Shown here: positions 34,141-41,321 of the stretch, piece by piece | Numbering within the stretch: position 1 is the first letter of the stretch | Layout of the letters: every line of letters starts with the position of its first letter | From: Myxococcales bacterium | GTDB taxonomy: Bacteria; Lernaellota; Lernaellaia; Lernaellales; Lernaellaceae | Direction of reading: 5' to 3' | Assembly (NCBI GenBank): GCA_012517325.1 | Contig: JAAYVF010000025.1 | Coordinates: forward strand, 1-64,000 | DNA: 64,000 nt | Translations under genes and position numbers: made by a program | Notes under the pieces: model-generated | Told to the model about the DNA's origin: nothing | The model's input: only the letters and a program-made list of their open reading frames with translations | The model's database searches: none

Positions 34141-37100
34141 TCAGCAGCCGCAGCCGGAATCGTCGTCGTTGTCGTCGTCGGTCTGGTCGTTGAACGCGTC
34201 GTCGTTGTCGTCATCGTCGTCCGCGATGGTGTCGTCGTCGCCGGGTTCGGTGACGGTGATGTAGGCGGTTTTGGTTTCCTCGTCGCTGCCGGCGGCGTTG
34301 GTGACCGTCAGCGAAACCTGATAGACGCCCGCCTTCTTGAAGGTGATCGACGGATTCTGCTCGTCGACGGTCGTCTGGTCGCCGCCTTCGGGGCCGTACG
34401 ACCATTCCCAACCGGTGATGTCGCAACCGGCGGCGGCGACGGATTCGTCGGTGAACTGCACCGTCAGCGGCGCTTCGCCCGCGGTGACGTCCGCCGAGAA
34501 AGCAGCGACCGGCGCGCCGCATTCGACCGTGATGTAGCCGTCCTTGGTTTCGGTGTACGCCGCGCCGCCGTCCTGCATGGTGTAGGTCAGGCTGACGGTG
34601 TACGTGCCGGCGGCCGCGTAAGTGTGCGCCGGCTGGGCGGCGTCGCTGGTTTCGCCGTCGCCGAAGTCCCATTCGACCTGCAGCGGTTCGCAGCCGGTCA
34701 GGTAGGTGGAAAGATCGCTGAATTGCACGGCCAGCGGGGCCTCGCCGGCGGTCTGGTCGGCCGAGAAATCGACCGTGGGCGCGGTGCATTCGGCGGTGAT
34801 GAAATCATCCTTGGTCAGCGTATCGGAGCCATAGACGTTTTCGATCGTCACCGACACCGAATAGACGCCGACGGCCTCGTAGGTATGGGTCGGTTGGGCC
34901 TCGGTGGAGGTCTGGCCGTCGCCGAAATCCCACTCGTAGGACGAAACCAGGCCGCTGGTCTGCGCGGCGAACTTCACCGCCAGCGGCACCTCGCCGGTCG
35001 TGACGTCGGCGGTAATGTCGCTGACGGTCGGCGCGTCGGTGGAGGCCATGCCGACCAGTTCCAGGTTGTCGATGCCCCACCAGTAATCGTAATTACCGGT
35101 GTAGGTGAAGCGGAATTTGACGCTCGCCTGATTGTCGGCCCAGTCGCCGACCGGTAAATCTTCCAATCCGCTGCGGTCGACGGTATTCCAGTAGGCCACG
35201 CTGTTCCAGGTGGCGCCGTCGTCGTTGGAAATTTCGATCGATGCCGAATCGTCGCCGTAGCCGCTGACCCAGTTGAATTCGTGGGTCAGCAGCAGCCGCA
35301 CGTCGGTATAGCCGGTGCAATCGATGGTTTCGGTGGTCAGCGAATCGTTCCACGGGGCGCCGGAGCCCGAGTTGTCGGAATCGGCCATGGCGAACAAACC
35401 GCTCCAGTAGCTGCTGGACCGGCCGCCCGGATTCTGGTCGCTCCAGGTGTAAAGCAGGCTGCCGCCGTTGACCGTATCCCAGGTGTCCGGAATGCCGTCG
35501 GGATCGAAATCCTCTTCCCAGATCGTCACCGCGCCGATCGTCATGGTCGCCGCCTCGACCGTGTTGGCATCCTGGTGGCCGAGCGAGTCGGTGGCGCGCA
35601 CCACGTAGAAATATTCGACGAGGTTCGGCAGGTTGGCGTCCAGGTAGGTGGTGTTCGACACCGTGGCGAGCGGCACGGCGAAGGACTGGCCGCCGCTCGT
35701 TTCGGCCCGGTAAATCTGGTAGGTGATCGGCGGGGTCAGGTCGGTCGCGGCCGCCCACGACAAGGTCACCCGGTGATCGCCGCCCACGGCATTGGCGATC
35801 CCGGCGAAGGTCGGGGGCGCGGTGTCGGCGTAGGCGGTGTCGGTTTTATCGGCCGGCGAACCCGCGCCGGTGTCCTCGTCGTGATAGTAAACGGTGATGG
35901 TGTCGCCGTCGCCGACCGACAGCGCGCCGTCGCCCTTGCCCGGCGCTTCGGCGGTCAGGTCGATTTCACCGAAGAACGAGCCGGTCGGATCGCCCGCCAC
36001 TTCGAGTTCGGTGCAGGTCACGTCCTCGCCGGCTGATTCGGTATCGCTGTCGATGTGCAGCACGAAGGTGCCCAGACCGGTCAGGTCGATGTCGGACAGC
36101 GAAACCTGGACGGTGCTGTTTTCCACGTAAACGTGATGATCCAGGCGCACGATGCCGTCGGAAATCGCCCCGACCAGGATGTCGGTTTCGTAGGGACGGT
36201 AGGAATGGCGGGTGATCGTCAGGTGCACGTCGGCGATGTCGGTGACGGGTCCGTCAAAGGCGATGTGCGCCGTGCCGCCGCTGCTGTAGCCCTTGCCCAG
36301 AATCAGGCCGTTTTGCACCAGGGCGACGCGCGCACCGTCGGCGTCGACCTCCACGTCGAAGCCGGTGGCGCCCATCGGCATCAGCGGCAGGTGCGAGACG
36401 GTCAGCGTGCCGGGGACGCCCGCCCACATTTCCATGGTCGGATCGCCGAACCAGTGGAACTCGGTGATGGCGGGGATCTCGTAGGGATCGCCGGAATAGT
36501 AATGGTCGAGGTAGATCTTGCCGTAGGTCAGGACGATGCCCATGCGCCATTCGGGGTCATTGGGGCCCGAGATCGGCCAGTCGGGTTCGAAGTCCGGCCA
36601 CATGGAATCCAGCCAGGCCCAGAACATGCGGTCGTTGCGACCGGAGTAGCTGACGCGGGTCGAGCCGATGATGCCCACCGAACCGCCGTTGGGATTGCGT
36701 TCCCAACCCTCGGTGAAGCACTCGGAATGGGAAGCGCCGGCGGTCTCGTTGTCGAAATAGCCGGTCAGGCAGTTGACCGACCAGACCACCGGCTGCAGGT
36801 CGCCGTTGGCCAGCGCCTGCACGTCGCTCAGGTAGTAGGACGGATCGGACCAGCCGATTTCCTCGCCGTGGTCGCGGTGGGTGAGGAACACCGTGCCGGC
36901 GTTGACCGCGGCCGTGATGTCCGCCGCGTCGCCATCCCAGGCGAAGCCGTTGGCCCGCAGCAGGTCCGGCGGAATGTTGACCGAGTCGTAGCCGGTCGCC
37001 GACCACCAACTGGGCGTCCAGTTGTAATAGGTCTGTTCCCAATAAAGCGGCGAGTAGTACGAGTCGGTGGTATAGATGCGGTGCGCCGTGAACGGGCTGT

Positions 37101-38352
37101 CGGGCATGACGTGGTTGAACCACTGATACACTTCCTCGGTGGTCCGCAGGAAACGCCGCTCCTCGTAGCCGTCGAAAGCCGGCTGGAAATAGGCCGCGGT
37201 ATAGGCATTGGTATAGTAGCTGTCGTTGACGATCGGATCGCGCTCGTAGTTGATGATGTCGTTGACGTGCTTTTGTGCCTCGGCCAGCGTATCGACGCTG
37301 ATGCGCGCGCCGGCGATGTCGGGCCAGACGTCGCCGCCGTCCACCTGCACGAAGTGGATGTCCGAGCCGATGTACTCGCCGTAATCGTAAACCTGATAGC
37401 AGGGATTGATGAATTCGGAGTCGCCGAAGAAGAGAATGAATTCCGGCGCCGGATCCCAGGTGTCGTAAGCCTCCTGCACCCACGCCTTCACTTCGCTGCA
37501 GGTGAGGCCGGAGTCGTCGGTGGTGTAAACCTCGATGTCATAGCCCTGCAGGATTTTCCAGTCGGCCAGATCCTGCGCCGCGTCGACCAGGTGCGGCGCG
37601 CTGAGGATGACGAATTCCGCGCCGGTCGGGCTCTTGCCCGTCAACGCCGGGCGCGGTTCGTTGGCGAAGGCCTGGTGATTCATCGCCGTGTCGTACAGGC
37701 TTTGGAAGGCGTCGCCGCGGCGGTCGCTGAAAAAGACGCCCTTGCCGCCGGCGAATTGGATTTTGACCTCCAGGTCGTTGAGCAGCTCGGCTTCCCGGTC
37801 GACCGGGTTGTACTGCACCGGATACAGATCGAGGCGGATCAGCCGCAGACCGCGCAACGTGAACGGGCCTTCCACGGAATACAGCCGGCCCGGGAACAAG
37901 GCCTTGCTGTCGTAACATCCCTCGTCGTAAGAGAAATCCGGGTCCGGTTCGCCCGCGCAGTCGGTCGGCGGAATCTGCGCCGGCAGATGACGGACGCCCT
38001 TGAGCGTCCGCCGGTCGTCGACCGTGACGGTGACGCTCGGGGTCGCGCCCTGCGGCACCGCGATCCAGCGCGTGTAAACCGGCAATTGCGGCTCGCCCGG
38101 GGTGGAATGCATCGCCGCGCCTGGGAAGTCGATCTGTTGCCAGGTTTCGCCGGCCAGCTCGAGGGCGGTGATCTGGTAGGCGGGAATGTGAAGCCGGAAA
38201 GCGAAATCGGCGGCCGAGTTGTCGTGGATTTGAATCGCCGGTTGCCGTGCGGCGATCGACCCGTCGTATTTGACCCATTGGCGGCCGGCGAGGGCCAGCG
38301 TGGCGAACAACAAAAACGCTGCGGTAACGCCGATCAGGATGAAACGCTTCAC
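34141..38352 (-). CDS. Gingipain-like (C25) secreted peptidase with PKD domains and Asp-rich tail
   Basis: Predicted 1403 residues. Signal peptide about 1-22 (ends LALAG). An N-terminal C25 propeptide-like domain reaches about residue 240. The catalytic domain follows: 'ADWKILQGYDIEVYTTDD', 'FILFFGDSEF', His495 ('THRDHGEEIGWSDPSY') and Cys528 ('VVWSVNCLTGYFDN'), then 'CFTEGWERNPNGGSVGIIGSTR'. These match the C25 His/Cys dyad. Downstream come an Ig-like part, a fibronectin III-like domain ('HRVTLSWAAATDLTPPITYQIYRAE'), a jelly-roll-like region, and three PKD domains, two with 'WDFGDG'. The last 35 residues are Asp/Asn-rich and end Ser-Gly-Cys-Gly-Cys. No type IX secretion C-terminal domain is visible. 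A secreted or surface protease. Confidence 0.88.
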   Translation of the reverse strand: MKRFILIGVTAAFLLFATLALAGRQWVKYDGSIAARQPAIQIHDNSAADFAFRLHIPAYQITALELAGETWQQIDFPGAAMHSTPGEPQLPVYTRWIAVPQGATPSVTVTVDDRRTLKGVRHLPAQIPPTDCAGEPDPDFSYDEGCYDSKALFPGRLYSVEGPFTLRGLRLIRLDLYPVQYNPVDREAELLNDLEVKIQFAGGKGVFFSDRRGDAFQSLYDTAMNHQAFANEPRPALTGKSPTGAEFVILSAPHLVDAAQDLADWKILQGYDIEVYTTDDSGLTCSEVKAWVQEAYDTWDPAPEFILFFGDSEFINPCYQVYDYGEYIGSDIHFVQVDGGDVWPDIAGARISVDTLAEAQKHVNDIINYERDPIVNDSYYTNAYTAAYFQPAFDGYEERRFLRTTEEVYQWFNHVMPDSPFTAHRIYTTDSYYSPLYWEQTYYNWTPSWWSATGYDSVNIPPDLLRANGFAWDGDAADITAAVNAGTVFLTHRDHGEEIGWSDPSYYLSDVQALANGDLQPVVWSVNCLTGYFDNETAGASHSECFTEGWERNPNGGSVGIIGSTRVSYSGRNDRMFWAWLDSMWPDFEPDWPISGPNDPEWRMGIVLTYGKIYLDHYYSGDPYEIPAITEFHWFGDPTMEMWAGVPGTLTVSHLPLMPMGATGFDVEVDADGARVALVQNGLILGKGYSSGGTAHIAFDGPVTDIADVHLTITRHSYRPYETDILVGAISDGIVRLDHHVYVENSTVQVSLSDIDLTGLGTFVLHIDSDTESAGEDVTCTELEVAGDPTGSFFGEIDLTAEAPGKGDGALSVGDGDTITVYYHDEDTGAGSPADKTDTAYADTAPPTFAGIANAVGGDHRVTLSWAAATDLTPPITYQIYRAETSGGQSFAVPLATVSNTTYLDANLPNLVEYFYVVRATDSLGHQDANTVEAATMTIGAVTIWEEDFDPDGIPDTWDTVNGGSLLYTWSDQNPGGRSSSYWSGLFAMADSDNSGSGAPWNDSLTTETIDCTGYTDVRLLLTHEFNWVSGYGDDSASIEISNDDGATWNSVAYWNTVDRSGLEDLPVGDWADNQASVKFRFTYTGNYDYWWGIDNLELVGMASTDAPTVSDITADVTTGEVPLAVKFAAQTSGLVSSYEWDFGDGQTSTEAQPTHTYEAVGVYSVSVTIENVYGSDTLTKDDFITAECTAPTVDFSADQTAGEAPLAVQFSDLSTYLTGCEPLQVEWDFGDGETSDAAQPAHTYAAAGTYTVSLTYTMQDGGAAYTETKDGYITVECGAPVAAFSADVTAGEAPLTVQFTDESVAAAGCDITGWEWSYGPEGGDQTTVDEQNPSITFKKAGVYQVSLTVTNAAGSDEETKTAYITVTEPGDDDTIADDDDDNDDAFNDQTDDDNDDDSGCGC

Positions 38353-38427
38353 CGGTGTCTCCGTTCGTGGTTCGTGCCTCGTTCACTAGGGCGTCCGATT
38401 CGAGCGGACATACTTTTCCAACATTTA

Positions 38428-38457
38428 AGTATAATTTATTTAACGGAGGTTAGGCAA
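38428..38457 (-). promoter_or_regulatory. Candidate promoter of the C25 peptidase gene
   Basis: On the minus strand TTGCCT (38452-38457), 18-bp spacer, TATACT (38428-38433), about 75 bp before the start codon, inside an AT-rich block. Confidence 0.45.
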
Positions 38458-38580
38458 TCAGCGATTGCGCGGCCGGTGCGGCAGGACGGATCGGTCGGCG
38501 CCCACGGTACTTGTCACTCTGAACTTGTTTCAAGCTCTGAGTCACAGAAACCGAAACCAGTTCGATCTGACGGGTCGATG

Positions 38581-40053
38581 CTATTTTTCGATGGGGTAGT
38601 GCCGGAAGGTGACGTACCCCAGGAACATGATGGCCGCCGCCACGACCAGCGAGGCCAGCACGCCGTACGGGCGGTCCGGCGTGGCACCCCACCAATCGTT
38701 CATCAGCGGCACGATGAAGTAGGCGATGCCCGAGGCCGGCTTGGAGATCAGGCCTTCCATGCCGTTGTACATCGCCTCGCGGCGGTAGCCGGTCAGCTTT
38801 TCGTCCCAGTCGATGACGTCGGTCAGCACCGGCCGTTGCAGCACGAAGATCACGCTCACCGCGAAGGCGCAGAGGAACAGCACGACGATGGCGTGCGCGA
38901 AGCCGATGTAGGTAAAGGACATCGACGCGCCGAACAACGAGGCGATCCACGAAATCGGATAGCCCAGGAACGGGAAGTGGCGCGTCAGGGCCAGCAGGAG
39001 CAGGCAGAACCCGAACCAGACCATGCTCAGGTTGAAGACGTGCTTTTTGCCGCGCTTGGTCGCCATCCGCGACACGAAGGGGAACATCAGCGCCGCGCCG
39101 ATCAGCACCACGCCCTGGAGGTAGCCCGCGTAACCCGGATCGAGCCCGAGAATCTTGTCGACCAGGAAGGGCAGCGAGGCCATGATCACGTCGACCGACA
39201 TGCGGATCGCCGCCGAGGCGGTGACGTACGTGGGGAAAGTCGGGTTTTTAAACGACTGGACCACCGATTCCAGGAAGCCGAAGTGAACCTGCTTGATCTC
39301 CGCGGCCGGCTTTTCCTTGATTTTCCAGATGCTCAAATAGAAGGTGAACGCGAAGAAAATGCCCATCAACAGGCCGGTGACCTCGAACGAGTTGTCCAGC
39401 CGGATCGGGCCGAGGGTCAGCCCCGAGGCGAACACCGTGATCATCGCGCCGACGCCCACCGCGCCCAGCACCGAGCCGAGCACGTCGGAATACGCCATGT
39501 ATTCCGAAACCTTGATGCGCTCGTTGTTGTAAGGAGTGATTTCCGGCAGCAGCGAAAGGTACGGCGCCACGACCGCCGTGTACATGATCCAGAAACCCGT
39601 GTGCGTCACCAGCAGCCAGACGAAATTCGGCGTGAACTCCACCCCGGCGACGCTGAACCACGTCGTGCCCGGGCCGGTGCGGTCGGGCGGGAAGAAAATG
39701 ACCATCGAAAACAGCATGAGCAGCGGTGTGCCGAAGATGATCCACGGCTTGCGACGCCCCCAGCGGAAGGAATACTTGTCCGACAGGTGGCCGACCGTCG
39801 GCTCGGCGAAGGCCTCGAGCAGGCGCGGAATCAGGCCGCCCATCGACATCGCGCCGGCCGAAACGAGCATCAGCGTCGAGCCCGAGGCGCTGTCCCGACC
39901 GGTGTAGAAATAGATCAGCCACGAGGCGATCAACGCCGGCGACAGGGAGACCGACAACTGGCCGAGCGCGTAGGTGAACTTCTGAAAGAAGCTCAGACAG
40001 GTCTGATTCTCGTCGGCGACGATTCCGGTTTCGACGGCGGGTTGCTGTTCCAT
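38581..40053 (-). CDS. GPH-type MFS transporter (glycoside-pentoside-hexuronide:cation symporter-like)
   Basis: Predicted 490 residues with about twelve membrane segments and a GAGGAA ribosome site. The family signature between helices 2 and 3 is clear: 'EAFAEPTVGHLSDKYSFRWGRRKPWIIFGTP'. Further motifs: 'GFWIMYTAVVAPYLSLLPEI' and 'MSVDVIMASLPFLVDKILG'. Family members import sugars or glycosides with a cation, but distant ones move other solutes. It is a single gene, divergent from the wHTH-ATPase regulator at 40264; about 210 bp lie between them. Family strong, substrate unknown. Confidence 0.85.
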   Translation of the reverse strand: MEQQPAVETGIVADENQTCLSFFQKFTYALGQLSVSLSPALIASWLIYFYTGRDSASGSTLMLVSAGAMSMGGLIPRLLEAFAEPTVGHLSDKYSFRWGRRKPWIIFGTPLLMLFSMVIFFPPDRTGPGTTWFSVAGVEFTPNFVWLLVTHTGFWIMYTAVVAPYLSLLPEITPYNNERIKVSEYMAYSDVLGSVLGAVGVGAMITVFASGLTLGPIRLDNSFEVTGLLMGIFFAFTFYLSIWKIKEKPAAEIKQVHFGFLESVVQSFKNPTFPTYVTASAAIRMSVDVIMASLPFLVDKILGLDPGYAGYLQGVVLIGAALMFPFVSRMATKRGKKHVFNLSMVWFGFCLLLLALTRHFPFLGYPISWIASLFGASMSFTYIGFAHAIVVLFLCAFAVSVIFVLQRPVLTDVIDWDEKLTGYRREAMYNGMEGLISKPASGIAYFIVPLMNDWWGATPDRPYGVLASLVVAAAIMFLGYVTFRHYPIEK

Positions 40054-40191
40054 GGTTCCTCGCGGTCAACTTGTTTTTCAGCGGCTGATTTTCGGTAAAT
40101 CGTGCGGAGTGTACGCCGGAAAAAAACGAAGATCAAATTTGAAGTGCGGTTCAGAATGGTTTTGGACGAAGGCGTGATTTTTTCAAAGAGG

Positions 40192-40240
40192 TTGACAATG
40201 GTTTGACATCAATTGACAATTAATTTATATAAGGTTGACA
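40192..40240 (+). promoter_or_regulatory. Promoter with four phased TTGACA repeats
   Basis: TTGACA occurs at 40192-40197, 40203-40208, 40213-40218 and 40235-40240, offsets of 11, 10 and 22 bp, all on one face of the helix. The copy at 40203 with TATATA (40226-40231, 17-bp spacer) is a near-consensus promoter, so the others may be operator half-sites for a regulator, possibly the wHTH protein encoded 24 bp downstream. Confidence 0.65.
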
Positions 40241-40263
40241 AACAACATTTCTGGGGTTGTTAA

Positions 40264-41307
40264 ATGGTCGGAGTCAGGGTACATGGCGAGGAGATCCGGA
40301 CCTATATCCTGGAAAACGTCGAAAAGCATCCGCGGGATATTGCGCGGCGCACGGCCGAGAAATTCGGTATTACCCGGCAAGCGGTCAATAAGCATCTGAA
40401 ACGATTGCTGGCCGAAGGGGCACTGGTCGAATCCGGCCGAACGCGGAATCGCACCTATCGACCGGCATCGCTTGCTCAATGGACCAAAATCTATCCGATC
40501 GCGCCGGGTTTGGAAGAGGGCGCGGTCTGGTTTCATGATATCAAGCCGCATTTCGAACCATTGCCCGCCAATGTCATCGACATCTGGCAATATGGCTTCA
40601 CGGAAATGTTCAACAATGCGATTGAACACTCCAATGGACAAAGCATCACGGTGAACATTGAAAAAGGGGCGGCGGCGATTCGGATTTTGGTTTTGGATGA
40701 CGGCATCGGAATTTTCAAAAAGATACAGAACGCATTAGGCCTATTGGATGAACGGCATGCCGTTTTGGAGCTGTCCAAGGGAAAACTGACGACGGACGCC
40801 AAGCGGCACTCCGGTGAAGGGATCTTTTTTACCAGTCGGCTGTTCGACGAGTTCGGCATTTTTTCAGGTAATGTTGTTTTTCGCCATCAGTTCGGCGAGA
40901 AGAGGGATTGGATTATGGAACCGGATCAATGGAGACAGGGAACCGCGGTTTATCTCCAACTCAGTAACCATAGCGTCCGCACGACGCGGGAGATTTTCGA
41001 CGCCTTCACCACCGGAAGCGATTACGGCTTTGATAAAACGAGCGTTCCCGTCAGGCTGGCGCGCGAAGGCGACGAAAACCTGATCTCCCGTTCGCAAGCC
41101 AAGCGGCTGCTCGCGCGGCTCGAATTGTTTCAGACGATCGTGTTCGATTTTGCAGGCGTTGAGATGATCGGCCAGGCGTTCGCGGACGAGATTTTCCGCG
41201 TTTTCGCCCGGGAGCACCCGCGGATGGAGTTGCTCGCGATCAACGCGGGCGCGGACGTGCAAAAAATGATTTCACGGGCGAAGGCGGCCACCGCGCCGGC
41301 GGATTAA
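40264..41307 (+). CDS. wHTH - histidine-kinase-like ATPase - STAS-like (DUF4325-like) regulator
   Basis: Predicted 347 residues, three parts. Residues 5-65: winged helix-turn-helix ('ARRTAEKFGITRQAVNKHLKRLLAEGALVESGRTRNRTY'). Residues 95-235: GHKL ATPase, with N box 'EMFNNAIEH' (E114, N118), G1 box 'DDGIGI' (145-150) and G2-like 'HSGEGIFF' (182-189). Residues 250-340: a STAS-like domain resembling DUF4325 ('IVFDFAGVEMIGQAFADEIFRVF'). There is no phospho-acceptor His or receiver domain, so this is not an ordinary sensor kinase; it resembles an anti-sigma-factor kinase fused to its STAS partner and to a DNA-binding domain. Cytoplasmic. Likely autoregulates through the TTGACA array. Function unknown. 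Confidence 0.82.
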   Translation: MVGVRVHGEEIRTYILENVEKHPRDIARRTAEKFGITRQAVNKHLKRLLAEGALVESGRTRNRTYRPASLAQWTKIYPIAPGLEEGAVWFHDIKPHFEPLPANVIDIWQYGFTEMFNNAIEHSNGQSITVNIEKGAAAIRILVLDDGIGIFKKIQNALGLLDERHAVLELSKGKLTTDAKRHSGEGIFFTSRLFDEFGIFSGNVVFRHQFGEKRDWIMEPDQWRQGTAVYLQLSNHSVRTTREIFDAFTTGSDYGFDKTSVPVRLAREGDENLISRSQAKRLLARLELFQTIVFDFAGVEMIGQAFADEIFRVFAREHPRMELLAINAGADVQKMISRAKAATAPAD

Positions 41308-41321
41308 AGCGAAAGCTTTAA
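41304..41321. other. Hairpin shared by two convergent stop codons
   Basis: TTAAAGC, GAAA loop, GCTTTAA: a perfect 7-bp stem with a GNRA tetraloop. The left arm contains the stop codons of both convergent genes (TAA at 41305 on plus; TAA on minus at 41304-41306). Could act as a bidirectional 3'-end structure; no long T tract follows. Confidence 0.5.

Noticed and set aside
31905-34290. CRISPR-like array in the GTC/GTT-rich tracts
   Set aside because: These are codon repeats for Asp/Asn linkers inside lipoprotein and protease genes, with no spacers or constant repeat length.
38480-38580. Degenerate 'ctctgaacttgtttcaag' string as a repeat
   Set aside because: It resembles a string found between genes in other bacteria, but a single degenerate copy here is not enough to annotate.
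36055-40098. A 1347-codon plus-strand frame antisense to the C25 peptidase and GPH transporter
   Set aside because: It crosses two well-supported minus-strand genes and is rich in Arg, Val and His from reverse-strand codons; no domain or ribosome site.
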